DNA from: CAYTAP01 sp964435775
Lineage (GTDB): Bacteria; Planctomycetota; Phycisphaerae; Tepidisphaerales; Tepidisphaeraceae
NCBI GenBank assembly: GCA_964435775.1
Contig: CAYTAP010000024.1
Location: 1 to 36,434 of the forward strand
Length of the DNA: 36,434 nucleotides
Direction of reading: 5' to 3'
Shown: positions 24,968-33,255 of the stretch, in pieces
Position numbering within the stretch: position 1 is the stretch's first letter
Layout of the letters: every line of letters begins with the position of its first letter
The notes under the pieces: model-generated
What the model was told of the DNA's origin: nothing
The model's database searches: none
The model's input: the letters and a program-made list of their open reading frames with translations, nothing else
Translations under genes and position numbers: made by a program

Positions 24968-25897
24968 TCAACTGACAAAGCTACCCATCAGGCTCGCTGT
25001 AATCAAGTGCCAACCATCCACCAGCACAAACAAAAGCAGCTTGAAGGGCAGCGAGATCAAGACCGGCGGCAGCATCATCATCCCCATGCTCAGCAGCACC
25101 GCCGAGATGACCATGTCGATGACCAGAAACGGCAGATACACCTTGAACCCGAGCAAAAACGCCGTCTTCAATTCGCTGAGCATGAACGCCGGGATCAGCG
25201 TGAGCGTCCCCACCTCATCCCAGCTCTTGGCCCGCGGCTGTCGGGCGAAATCCGTGAACACATCGACGTCCGAATCATTGCGGCTTGCCTGAATCTGCTT
25301 GATCATGAAGTCGCGCATCGGTCCCTGGGCCCGGTCCAGCGCCGTCTTCTGGTCGATCGTCCCATTCATATAGGGCTGAAGCGCCTGGGTGTTCACGCTC
25401 CGCCACGTCGGCGCCATGATCAAAAAAGTCATGAACATCGCCAGCCCGATCATGACCTGGTTCGGCGGCAGTTGTTGCGTCCCCAGCGCCTGGCGCAGCA
25501 GCGACAGCACGATGATGATCCGCGTGAAGCTGGTCATCATGATCAAAATCGCCGGCGCCAGCGACAGCACCGTGAGCAGAATGATGATCTGCATCGCGGC
25601 GGAAAAATTCTCGCGCTTGGTCAGATCGGGAAGTTGAAGCGACTTGAACAATTGATCCGGCGTCGGATTGGCCGCCGGTGCATCAGCACCGGCTGGCGCC
25701 TGCGCCGCCGGCGGAAGCAGGGAGGGGGATGGGACATTGGCGTTCGCGGAATTGGACTGGCCCCACGCAGGCGCGATGGCCGATAAAATAATGGCGGCGA
25801 CCCACACCAAGAGCGCCAACCCGCGGCGCGCCCGTGCGCGCACCAGCCCGCGCGCTCCACACGCTGACGCATCGATCGGGCTGACGAGAGCATCCAT
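24968..25897 (-). CDS. fliP: Flagellar export apparatus protein FliP
   Basis: A 309-residue protein. It has an N-terminal signal sequence (about 25-47, ALLVWVAAIILSAIAPAWGQ), then an unusually long Ala/Pro-rich spacer to about residue 85. The FliP core follows: IIILLTVLSLAPAILIMMTSFTRIIIVLSLLRQALGTQQLPPNQV, MTFLIMAPTW, TLIPAFMLSELKTAF and the C-terminal SMGMMMLPPVLISLPFKLLLFVL. FliP is the main subunit of the export gate. The ATG at 25897 follows GGACGGTGAG; GTG at 25903 is an alternative two codons earlier. Confidence 0.95.
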   Translation of the reverse strand: MDALVSPIDASACGARGLVRARARRGLALLVWVAAIILSAIAPAWGQSNSANANVPSPSLLPPAAQAPAGADAPAANPTPDQLFKSLQLPDLTKRENFSAAMQIIILLTVLSLAPAILIMMTSFTRIIIVLSLLRQALGTQQLPPNQVMIGLAMFMTFLIMAPTWRSVNTQALQPYMNGTIDQKTALDRAQGPMRDFMIKQIQASRNDSDVDVFTDFARQPRAKSWDEVGTLTLIPAFMLSELKTAFLLGFKVYLPFLVIDMVISAVLLSMGMMMLPPVLISLPFKLLLFVLVDGWHLITASLMGSFVS

Positions 25898-25968
25898 TCT
25901 CACCGTCCAAACCTTTTCACATCATCTGCCAACCCCGTCCATCATGAACGAGGTGGCGATTGCTCAAC

Positions 25969-26802
25969 TCAATGACCCCTGAACTGATTCGACATCCCCC
26001 GCACCTTCCCCAGCAGCCCGGCCAGCTCCGGATGCGGGCGATCCACAGGTTCCGCCGCGCCGGGCGAAACATCCGGCCGGGTGCTCCATTCCTCCTGATC
26101 CGCGGCATATGGGCGATCAGCCACCATCTCCGTTTCATCGACGCTGTGCGCATCGGACCCACCGGGAAAGTTCATCCCCGCCTTGCGCATCCATGATCCG
26201 AACGTCTTGCCGATGGTTTCGCTTTTTTCCCGCCTCGCCTGCCCCAGCAGTTCGGCCACCTCATCGGCATCCGTGATTTCCGCCAGCGGCGTCAGTTGCG
26301 CACCGCTGTTGCCCACCATCACCAGCCGCCGTCCCACCTGCACCAGGATAAGCTGCTGCTTTGGCGAGATGATCGACCGTGACACGACATGCATCACCTG
26401 CGACGTCTTCACCGCTCCCGCGCCCCCGAACACACGCACCCCGCCCCACCGCAGCGCCAAAATCACCGCGACAACCAACCCCAGCGACAACAGCATCCGC
26501 GTCATGCTGAATTGCCTCTGCTCGGGCGGCGCCTGGATACCATCGGCTTCGACGGTGGGGCCAGCGGCGCGATGAAGCGGCCCGTGAACAGATGGAGCGT
26601 CCGCCGCCGCTTCCCCTGTCGGCGCTGCCGAAGGCGACGGGGAGATGCTCCGCCGGGCCACATCCGTCTGTTGCGCCATCGCGGCCGCGCTGATCCAAAG
26701 CAATACAAGAATCGAAACCCCCGCCGCACACAGCCACCCCAGCCGCCGATCGAGGTCAGCGGAAGCGTGTCCCACACGGCGATGTCGCGGCAATCCGTTC
26801 AC
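25969..26802 (-). CDS. fliO: Flagellar biosynthesis protein FliO
   Basis: A 277-residue protein. A first hydrophobic segment and signal (LGWLCAAGVSILVLLWISAAAMAQ) is followed by a Ser/Pro-rich periplasmic part and a second helix (MLLSLGLVVAVILALRWGG). The FliO/MopB domain (VVSRSIISPKQQLILVQVGRRLVMVGNSGAQLTPLAEI) comes next, then a long charged tail to the C-terminus. FliO assists assembly of the FliP complex. The GTG at 26802 overlaps the fliN stop, which suggests translational coupling; GAGGGG precedes it. FliO varies greatly, so the call rests on the core domain and on the position between fliN and fliP. Confidence 0.88.
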   Translation of the reverse strand: MNGLPRHRRVGHASADLDRRLGWLCAAGVSILVLLWISAAAMAQQTDVARRSISPSPSAAPTGEAAADAPSVHGPLHRAAGPTVEADGIQAPPEQRQFSMTRMLLSLGLVVAVILALRWGGVRVFGGAGAVKTSQVMHVVSRSIISPKQQLILVQVGRRLVMVGNSGAQLTPLAEITDADEVAELLGQARREKSETIGKTFGSWMRKAGMNFPGGSDAHSVDETEMVADRPYAADQEEWSTRPDVSPGAAEPVDRPHPELAGLLGKVRGMSNQFRGH

Positions 26803-27458
26803 ATCCCCTCTTCTTTCACGCCCGCCATGATCTCATTGATGCGCACGCAGAAGTTATCGTTGAGGACCAGCACCTCGCCGCGCGCCACCAGCCGCTCGTT
26901 GACGAACACATCCACCGGATCGCCGGCGAGCTTGTCCAACTCCACCACCGACCCCTCGGACAGCTTGAGCACATCCTCCACCAGCATCCGCGATCGGCCC
27001 AGCTCGATCTTCACATCCAGATCCACATCGCGCAGCAGTTCGATGCTCGACACCTGCGCATCCTGCATGACCTGTTGAAAATCGGGGAGCTTGAAGTCAT
27101 TGGGGTCCGCCTCGGCCGGTTGCTCGCTGAGCGTCGAGGGGTCTTCAAAATTGGCCTGCTTGAGCAGTTCTTCAATCGAAGTGGTGTCAAGCCCTTCCGA
27201 CGCGGATGATTCCTCGTCGGCGGGGCCTTCCACGCCGATGGCTTCCGGCGTGGAGGCCGCCTCGGCAATGGCGTCTTCAGGCGCATCTCCCGGCGCGACC
27301 TCCCGGGTGTCGGTGGAATCCCCGGCACTCTGTTCCACTGGTTCGACGGATTCGACTGGTTCGGCTGGTTCGACTTGCCCGCTTGCCTCGGGCGTTGCGC
27401 CATCGGCGGCATCCGAAGATGTCTGCGGCGTGTCGTCGGCGGCTTGTTCTTCTGCCAT
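26799..27458 (-). CDS. fliN: Flagellar motor switch protein FliN
   Basis: A 219-residue protein. The C-terminal 80 residues form the SpoA surface domain of FliN (IELLRDVDLDVKIELGRSRMLVEDVLKLSEGSVVELDKLAGDPVDVFVNERLVARGEV). The first 120 residues are highly acidic, with Val-Glu-Pro repeats (VEPAEPVESVEPVE), much longer than in standard FliN. FliN forms the C-ring with FliM and FliG, and binds the chemotaxis signal and export cargo. The fliM partner is not adjacent. GGATGGTG lies before the ATG at 27458. Confidence 0.93.
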   Translation of the reverse strand: MAEEQAADDTPQTSSDAADGATPEASGQVEPAEPVESVEPVEQSAGDSTDTREVAPGDAPEDAIAEAASTPEAIGVEGPADEESSASEGLDTTSIEELLKQANFEDPSTLSEQPAEADPNDFKLPDFQQVMQDAQVSSIELLRDVDLDVKIELGRSRMLVEDVLKLSEGSVVELDKLAGDPVDVFVNERLVARGEVLVLNDNFCVRINEIMAGVKEEGM

Positions 27459-27575
27459 GTTTCACCATCCTTGGCGAAGGGGCGGCCTCAAAAGGCCACT
27501 GGCATTCACGGCATCCATGCCGTAAACAGTCCGGATCGGCGCTGTCGCATCAAGTCAGGTGAAAATCAGATGCTC

Positions 27576-28187
27576 TCAAAAATCGGTTCGGAACGGAATG
27601 CAGCGCGGGATCAGGACCTCCTGCACCATGTTCTCGCCGATGATGTCATCAAGCTGATGCTTCACCTGCCTTCGCAGCGTCTCCAGACCTGGCTCCGATC
27701 CGCCCCCCAGTTTTTCCGGATCACTTTGTGCAATGATCGTGCGAATCCGATCTTTAATCAAGGCCTCGCGGTCCTTAATCGCCGCCCGCACCTTTTCCTC
27801 AAACTCCCCCTTGGTCACCACCCAGATGCTGACATCATACAGAAAGGTCCGCCCGCTCATCTTGTTTTGTGCGCGAAACTCGACAACGCTCATCTCGACA
27901 TTGCGGTTTTTATCCAATGGCGCTTTCCCCGCGCCGTCCCCATGCCCCTCGCCGCCATGCGCCGACTCGGCGCCTTCGACAAGCTCCGCCCCCGCCGCCT
28001 GATGCGGCGAACCACCGCCCAGAAATTTAAACCCCGCGAACAGCACCACCGCTTCGATGATCATCACCCCACCCAAAAGCACCGGCAGGCGCGTCATCAT
28101 CCCCCCGCTCTTCTCGGCCGCCGGCTTCTCGCCATGCCCCGCCGCCGGCGCTGCCGCCGCTTCCGCTTTTTTTTCCTTCTCTGCCAT
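27576..28187 (-). CDS. fliL: Flagellar basal-body-associated protein FliL
   Basis: A 203-residue protein with a cytoplasmic Ala/Lys/Glu-rich tail (1-30), a single membrane helix (LPVLLGGVMIIEAVVLFAGF), a Gly/His-rich linker, and the periplasmic FliL domain. The domain's landmarks are VSIWVVTKGEFEEKVRAAIKDREALIKDRIRTIIAQ, DDIIGENMVQEVLIPRCI and a Phe near the end. FliL rings surround the stator and support torque. AAAGGA sits 6 bases before the ATG at 28187. The next gene downstream is fliN, 117 bp away, with no fliM. Confidence 0.9.
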   Translation of the reverse strand: MAEKEKKAEAAAAPAAGHGEKPAAEKSGGMMTRLPVLLGGVMIIEAVVLFAGFKFLGGGSPHQAAGAELVEGAESAHGGEGHGDGAGKAPLDKNRNVEMSVVEFRAQNKMSGRTFLYDVSIWVVTKGEFEEKVRAAIKDREALIKDRIRTIIAQSDPEKLGGGSEPGLETLRRQVKHQLDDIIGENMVQEVLIPRCIPFRTDF

Positions 28188-28391
28188 TGCCTGTCCTTTC
28201 GCGTTCGTCCGATAAACGGCGGCGCATCACCGTCCCCTCATTCACTATCGGCAAGGCGGGCATGCGGCTTGGCAGACAATGAGCGCACAACGCCGAAAAG
28301 GCGTCCGCAATGGTGTGCCCCATCGCGTCCGCCGGATGATCGATGACGGGAAGAGCGCCATCGACAGGGATATTTCGTCAGTGACCGGATG

Positions 28392-28586
28392 CTAATCCGT
28401 GATCGCCCGCCGGATGATTCGGGCATAATCGATTGCCCGGCGCATCACTTCCTGCATCGGTTCCTTCACCATCATCTTCTCCCCCGTGTCACAGCAGATC
28501 ACCGTGTCGGGCGTTGATTCGACATAGCGAATCTTTTCCGCGTTCATCACAAAGCGCTCGCCATTCAACCGGGTCAAGGCAATCAT
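28392..28586 (-). CDS. flbD: Flagellar FlbD family protein
   Basis: A 64-residue protein that begins MIALTRLNGERFVMNAEKIRYVESTPDTVICC, the standard FlbD start, with an amphipathic C-terminal helix (VMRRAIDYARIIRRAI). FlbD-type small proteins are found in flagellar operons of many phyla; their role is not settled. AAGGAG is present about 7 bases before the ATG at 28586. In many bacteria motA and motB follow, but here fliL comes next after 204 bp without a credible gene. Confidence 0.92.
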   Translation of the reverse strand: MIALTRLNGERFVMNAEKIRYVESTPDTVICCDTGEKMMVKEPMQEVMRRAIDYARIIRRAITD

Positions 28587-28627
28587 CGAATCCGCTCCTT
28601 CGTATCAGCCGCCTCCGAAATCCCCCT

Positions 28628-28802
28628 TTCACCGCGAAGACGCGGAGGCCGCAGTCTCGTAGGGTGGGCATCGCCCACCTCGTCGTACCGGTGGGCAATG
28701 CCCACCCTACGGCCTATTCGCGCCCATTCGTGGATCCATTCCGCATTCCGCATTCATCGTTCCGCATTTTCTCCTCCGCGCTCTCCGCGTCTCCGCGGTG
28801 AA
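28628..28802. repeat. Nested inverted repeats between flgE and flbD
   Basis: The inner pair (28659-28679 and 28690-28710) begins GTAGGGTGGGCATCGCCCA; its 21-base arms match in 20 positions and are also palindromic within each arm. The outer pair (28628-28647 and 28783-28802) pairs ACCGCGAAGACGCGGAG with CTCCGCGTCTCCGCGGT. It looks like a REP-type mobile palindrome and could end or process the transcript. Confidence 0.8.
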
Positions 28803-28812
28803 TCTCCCTCCC

Positions 28813-30528
28813 TTACCGCGTCGAGTTCAAGAGGTCAGTCAGCAACTGATCGCTCGTCGAGATCACCCGGCTGGCGGCCGAGAAACCCGTTGACGAAATA
28901 ATCATGTTCGTGAATTCCTTCGACAAATCGACGTTGCTCAACTCCAGCGCCCCGGCGCGAAGCGCCCCGCCACCGAGGTTCATCGGCGTCGAGATGATCG
29001 GCACGCCGCTGTTGGGGCCCGTGCGATACATGTTGCCGCCGTCGTCGTTGAGCCCCTCATTGTTCGGAAATGTCGCCATCGCGAGTTGGCCGAGCGTCTG
29101 GGTCTGCCCATTGCTGAAAGACCCGGTGATCCGCCCGTCGCCGCCGATGGAAAACGAATCGAGCGTGCCGATCGGCGTGCCATCCTGGTTGGTCATCACG
29201 AGGTCAGACTTGGAACTCGTCAGCGAAGTCATCGCGCTGAAATCGAGGTCCACCACGAGCGGCGTGCCCGATCCCGTATTCGTGCGGTCAATCGAAATCG
29301 TTGAGCCCGTCGCCGTCAGCAGCTTCCCCTGGGTGTCGAACTTCAAGGTGCCGTTGCCCACGCCGAGATTCACATCGGTGTCGTCGGCGGACTGCGCGTA
29401 AAACCGCCAGGTGTTCCCCGTCGAGTCCTTGCTCTCCAGCGTCGCCGTCACGTTCACGCTCAGCGGTGTCCCGAGAGAGTCATAAACGACGAAGCTCGTG
29501 TTGACCGATTCCCCGGCCGGATCATCGGTGAAACCAGCGCTGTTCGTGCCTCCCAAGAACGTCATCGGCGCGGTCCCCAGTTGATTGACAACCGAACTGC
29601 CCGTCATCGTGATCGCGTTGTCCATGCCCGTGTTGCCCGTGATGGTCAACACCACCCCCGCGCCCGATGGGTCGATCGTCACGCCCGGCGTCGGATTGCC
29701 CGGGATCACCGGGGCGGTCGTGTCCACGCCCAGCGAGTCCTGCATCGCCGTGGCGAAGTCCGTCAAAGTGGTCGCACCGGTGACGGTAAAGGTCGATTCC
29801 TCCAGATCGCGCCCCCCTTTTTGTCCATTCAGTTTCAGCACATCGCCCGTGTTGAACAGCGCCGTCGCCGGCGTGGCCGCCGATGCCAGTTCCGTCAAGG
29901 GCGCCGCGCTGAGCGCCCCGACATACGTCGAACCCGTCCGGAGCACCATCTCCGTGCTGTTCAATACGCTTGCGCCATTGGCGATCGCGCCCGATGCGTT
30001 CAGATTCCCCTCAAGCTTCACATCCTGCGTCGCCTTGGCGGTCGTCAGCGAACCGAGCGGGATTGTCACGTTTTGCAGCTTGCCGGGAATGATGTTGGCG
30101 TTCTTGTCCACGCCAAACCCCTGGACGAAATCGCCCGATGTCGTCACAAGCTGATTGGAATCATTGAGGCTGAACGACCCATCCCGCGTGAACTTCTGAT
30201 CCTTCCCCTGCACGACGAAAAACCCGTCGCCATCAATGGCGATATCCGTCGGTTTCCCCGTCGGCTCGATCGCGCCCGGCGTGAAATCCTTCTGAATCGT
30301 CGCCAGCACCGCGCCCAGGCCGCGCTGGCTTGGATTGGACCCGCCGGTGTCCCCCCCCGCCGGTGTCCCGGCCGAGTCCGTCACATAAAACTGCGGCTTG
30401 AACAGCGCCCTACTGCTCTTGAACGCCACCGTGTTCACGTTGGCGATGTTGTTGCCGACCACATTCAACCGCGTCTGATTGACATCCAGACCCGATAGAC
30501 CCGTAAACAGCGTGCTCGTCAATGCCAT
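28813..30528 (-). CDS. flgE: Flagellar hook protein FlgE
   Basis: A 571-residue protein. The N-terminal rod/hook signature is FTGLSGLDVNQTRLNVVGNNIANVNTVAFKSSR. A domain near 90-115 (AIEPTGKPTDIAIDGDGFFVV) follows, then a large variable central region rich in Thr/Gly/Ser, and the C-terminal ALELSNVDLSKEFTNMIISSTGFSAASRVISTSDQ, which is diagnostic of hook and rod proteins. It builds the hook outside the outer membrane. It lies directly downstream of flgD, the hook cap gene. The length is greater than the enterobacterial hook protein because of the central part. GGAAAG precedes the ATG at 30528. Confidence 0.93.
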   Translation of the reverse strand: MALTSTLFTGLSGLDVNQTRLNVVGNNIANVNTVAFKSSRALFKPQFYVTDSAGTPAGGDTGGSNPSQRGLGAVLATIQKDFTPGAIEPTGKPTDIAIDGDGFFVVQGKDQKFTRDGSFSLNDSNQLVTTSGDFVQGFGVDKNANIIPGKLQNVTIPLGSLTTAKATQDVKLEGNLNASGAIANGASVLNSTEMVLRTGSTYVGALSAAPLTELASAATPATALFNTGDVLKLNGQKGGRDLEESTFTVTGATTLTDFATAMQDSLGVDTTAPVIPGNPTPGVTIDPSGAGVVLTITGNTGMDNAITMTGSSVVNQLGTAPMTFLGGTNSAGFTDDPAGESVNTSFVVYDSLGTPLSVNVTATLESKDSTGNTWRFYAQSADDTDVNLGVGNGTLKFDTQGKLLTATGSTISIDRTNTGSGTPLVVDLDFSAMTSLTSSKSDLVMTNQDGTPIGTLDSFSIGGDGRITGSFSNGQTQTLGQLAMATFPNNEGLNDDGGNMYRTGPNSGVPIISTPMNLGGGALRAGALELSNVDLSKEFTNMIISSTGFSAASRVISTSDQLLTDLLNSTR

Positions 30529-30586
30529 GATATTTCAACTTTCCGGCGAGATTTGTTTCACGTCCGTCCTGCCACAAGCCCCCAGT

Positions 30587-31054
30587 TCATCCACCCACAA
30601 CCGGCGGAGTCGTCGCCCCCGCCGCGCCCGCAACCGCCCCTCCCGGAGCGGCCATGATCCCCGTCACCCGGCTCAGTTGCAGGTTCTTCCCGCTGTCCAG
30701 CGCCAGATTCACCTGGTCCCCCTGCACCTGCACGCTCGTGACGACGCCATTGATTGTGTTATTTTGTGCATCCATCCCCACCACGCGCTTCCCGATCAGA
30801 TTCCCCGCCGCGCTCAGGTTGTTCTGCATGACCAGCCCCCGCAGCGAATCCTGAAGCTGAGTCGATGACTGCAACGACCCGATCTGGCTCATCTGCGAGA
30901 GCAAATCCTGATTCTTCACCGGATCGGTCGGGTCCTGCTGCTGAAGCTGGGTGATCATCAGCTTGATGAAGTCCTCGGTCTTCAGTTGAAAATTCTTCCC
31001 CTGCAATTGGTTGGTCGAATTGGGCTGCGTCGAGTTGATGGGTGTGGTGATCAT
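30587..31054 (-). CDS. flgD: Flagellar hook capping/scaffold protein FlgD (short form)
   Basis: A 155-residue protein. The N-terminal FlgD motif is complete: TEDFIKLMITQLQQQDPTDPVKNQDLLSQMSQIGSLQSSTQLQ. The beginning of the middle domain follows (AGNLIGKRVVGMDAQNNTINGVVTSVQVQGDQVNLALDSG). The larger tudor/fibronectin-like C-terminal domains of enteric FlgD are missing; the protein ends in a Gly/Ala/Pro tail. FlgD caps the growing hook. The ATG at 31054 fits the family; TTG at 31075 is an in-frame alternative. It is the first gene of the cluster, and the upstream 296 bp should hold its promoter. Confidence 0.92.
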   Translation of the reverse strand: MITTPINSTQPNSTNQLQGKNFQLKTEDFIKLMITQLQQQDPTDPVKNQDLLSQMSQIGSLQSSTQLQDSLRGLVMQNNLSAAGNLIGKRVVGMDAQNNTINGVVTSVQVQGDQVNLALDSGKNLQLSRVTGIMAAPGGAVAGAAGATTPPVVGG

Positions 31055-31122
31055 GTCTTTGCTTTCGACCCGCAAAGCATCACCTGTTCAATATTCCGAC
31101 CAGGCAATCTGCGCCCCGGCCA

Positions 31123-31154
31123 ATCCTGCGCGACACCGCGCCAAATCCGCGCGA
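31123..31154. repeat. Dispersed repeat, copy A
   Basis: A 32-base stretch ending in CCGCGCCAAATCCGCGCGA matches 34448-34479 in 30 of 32 positions. It lies upstream of flgD. Confidence 0.8.
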
Positions 31155-31217
31155 AAGCGCGTAACGAGCCGGGAATGGGCATCACGCACCCCGCCGGCGA
31201 AACACTCGCAAGCAATG

Positions 31218-31273
31218 TGACTTCATAGTATCTTCCATGGTCATGTTGCGTGTGCATTTGACTTCACGGTATC
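31218..31273 (+). promoter_or_regulatory. Direct repeat TGACTTCA-N2-GTATC upstream of the cupin gene
   Basis: TGACTTCATAGTATC at 31218-31232 and TGACTTCACGGTATC at 31259-31273 are 13 of 15 identical and 41 bp apart, about four turns of DNA. They sit about 80-130 bp before the ATG at 31351, between two divergent genes. Spacing suits a regulator that binds direct repeats on one face of the helix, as AraC-type proteins do. The protein is unknown. Confidence 0.4.
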
Positions 31274-31350
31274 GCGCCCTTGAGTCGCACCGTTGAATCG
31301 CGTGCGAGTCTGCTGATCAGTTGCCCATTAAACCCGCGCAAGGAGAGTTC

Positions 31351-33195
31351 ATGCCGCTCTACGAATATCGCAAGAACGCCGAAAATCAGGTTGTGCTGCC
31401 GGATCACATGAAGGCCGACATCACCGTTGGAACGGATGCCGTTTGCCAGCGCGTGGTTGATCTTCTGGCCACCGGGAAGAGTGGCGCCAGGGCAAACGCA
31501 GCCGCGATCGACGGTTGGTATGGCGTCGATTGGGAAAGCCTCGCCGACGGCATCACCCGCGCGGCCGCGGCGAAGCATTTGAAAATCGAAATCATTTCAA
31601 CCCGCGAACTGTTCCGGCCGCAGGAGGAACTGGCCGCCTACCGCAAGCCATTCGTCACCGATGATCCATCCTTCGGCCGCGTCAACGGGACGGGTACGCT
31701 CGCCGATATCATGGACCCCGCCAGGGTCGCCGCCTTACGCGATCGGCTTGCCGCTGCGAAAAAAGATGCCGCCGCCGACACAACATTCGTTTTGCTCGGT
31801 TGCGGCGCCATCTCCGCCGATCTCGACAGCGTCACGGATCTGCGCCTCTACGCCGATTACACGATGCAGCCCCTGCTCTGGCAGATGTGGGATTCAAAAC
31901 TGCTGACCTTCGGCCGCCAGGCGCCGGACAAGGAGTACATCTGGAAGATGTACTACTACTGTGATTTCTACCTGCTCCTGCGACAGAAAAAGCAGGTCCT
32001 GCCGAGGATGGATTACCACATCGACGCCGTTGACCCCAGGCAACTGAAGCTGATGCCGGCCAGCGTCTACGAGACCATGATCTCCGAGCTGGTCAAAGGC
32101 CCGATCAAGCAGGTGAAGATCTGCCAGCCGGGGCCATGGGGATCCTATCGTTTCAAGGAGATTTATGACGAGATTCCCGGCTTGGAAAACATGGCTTGGA
32201 ACGAGCTGGCCGGCATCGAACTGAGCATCCTGATCGACAACGGCATCGGATCGCTCATCAACATTCCGTGCCAGAACATCATGCAGCGCCCGGTGCAGAT
32301 GGTGGGAGAATACATCCACAAAACGTATCCCGATCTTCTTCCCTTGCAGGTGTGGCTGGATGACGGCTACTTCGCCGAGCAGGTGCCCCACGAGCGCGGC
32401 AGCATGCCGATCCACAACCACCCCGACACCGATTATGTGAAACGCAATTTCAACGAACCGCTGGGGCGATACGAAACCTACTACATCGTCGAAGCCTACC
32501 ATGACGCCGGCACGATGATGGGATTCAGGGAAAACGCTGATCTGGAGAAATATGAGCGCCTCTGCCGCGAATCCAACAACAAGATCGAGTTTGACTGGCG
32601 CGAGTTCGTCTGCCGCTGGCCGACCAATGTGGGCGACCTCTTCCTCATCCCCCCCGGCACCGAGCATGGCCACGGCGGCAACCAGATGATCCTGGAGATG
32701 GACACCGGCCCGAGCGTCGCCGGAACCGAGTATTCCTTTTTCACTTATGACTTCGCCCGCCACACCTGGGATGACAACGCCAAGAGCATGACCGCCCCGC
32801 CGATGCGCATGCACATCGAACACTCCTTCCGCAACGAAAAATGGCGGCGCGAAAAGTACGTCCAGGAGCACCTGCGCGCCACCCCCGCGGTCGTCCGCGG
32901 CGACGGGGATCGTCGCATGGATCGATACTCAACCATCGCCGAGATGCCCTTCGAGATCGAACGCTTTGTCTTCACCAAGCCGATGGCGCACACCACCGAC
33001 GGGCGTTACCTCCAAATCCCCACGCTAACGGTCGGCAAATCGGTCATCATCCGCTCCAGGACCGATCCCAGCCGTCAGACCACTTTGGATTTTTTGCAAG
33101 CCTGCCTGATCCCCGCCGGTTTTGGCGATTACGAGTTCATCAGCCCCGACGGTTCCGAGCGCACGGTTGTGATGATTCGATTGAAGAAAGCCTGA
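31351..33195 (+). CDS. Class I phosphomannose-isomerase-like cupin protein with N-terminal extra domain
   Basis: A 614-residue protein with a perfect AAGGAG ribosome binding site before the ATG at 31351. From about residue 320 onward it has a cupin/phosphomannose isomerase character, with QVWLDDGYFAEQ, SMPIHNHPDTD (about 350-362) and DLFLIPPGTEHGHGGNQMILEM (about 430-450). The His/Glu residues there could bind the catalytic metal. Residues 1-220 look like a second domain that resembles a nucleoside-kinase fold without a P-loop: AAIDGWYGVDWESL, then LLGCGAISADLDSVTDLRLYADYTM. The reaction is probably sugar-phosphate isomerisation or binding, but it is unproven. The mutarotase-like gene follows after 60 bp, so both probably handle the same sugar. 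Confidence 0.75.
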   Translation: MPLYEYRKNAENQVVLPDHMKADITVGTDAVCQRVVDLLATGKSGARANAAAIDGWYGVDWESLADGITRAAAAKHLKIEIISTRELFRPQEELAAYRKPFVTDDPSFGRVNGTGTLADIMDPARVAALRDRLAAAKKDAAADTTFVLLGCGAISADLDSVTDLRLYADYTMQPLLWQMWDSKLLTFGRQAPDKEYIWKMYYYCDFYLLLRQKKQVLPRMDYHIDAVDPRQLKLMPASVYETMISELVKGPIKQVKICQPGPWGSYRFKEIYDEIPGLENMAWNELAGIELSILIDNGIGSLINIPCQNIMQRPVQMVGEYIHKTYPDLLPLQVWLDDGYFAEQVPHERGSMPIHNHPDTDYVKRNFNEPLGRYETYYIVEAYHDAGTMMGFRENADLEKYERLCRESNNKIEFDWREFVCRWPTNVGDLFLIPPGTEHGHGGNQMILEMDTGPSVAGTEYSFFTYDFARHTWDDNAKSMTAPPMRMHIEHSFRNEKWRREKYVQEHLRATPAVVRGDGDRRMDRYSTIAEMPFEIERFVFTKPMAHTTDGRYLQIPTLTVGKSVIIRSRTDPSRQTTLDFLQACLIPAGFGDYEFISPDGSERTVVMIRLKKA

Positions 33196-33255
33196 GCAAG
33201 GCTGCGGTTCTCGCCGGCGATTCGAGCGATATCCTTACACCAACGGAGTTGATGC

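Noticed and set aside
28188..28391. Short frames in the flbD-fliL spacer, including one of about 38 residues
   Set aside because: No ribosome binding site and no motor-protein features; composition looks noncoding.
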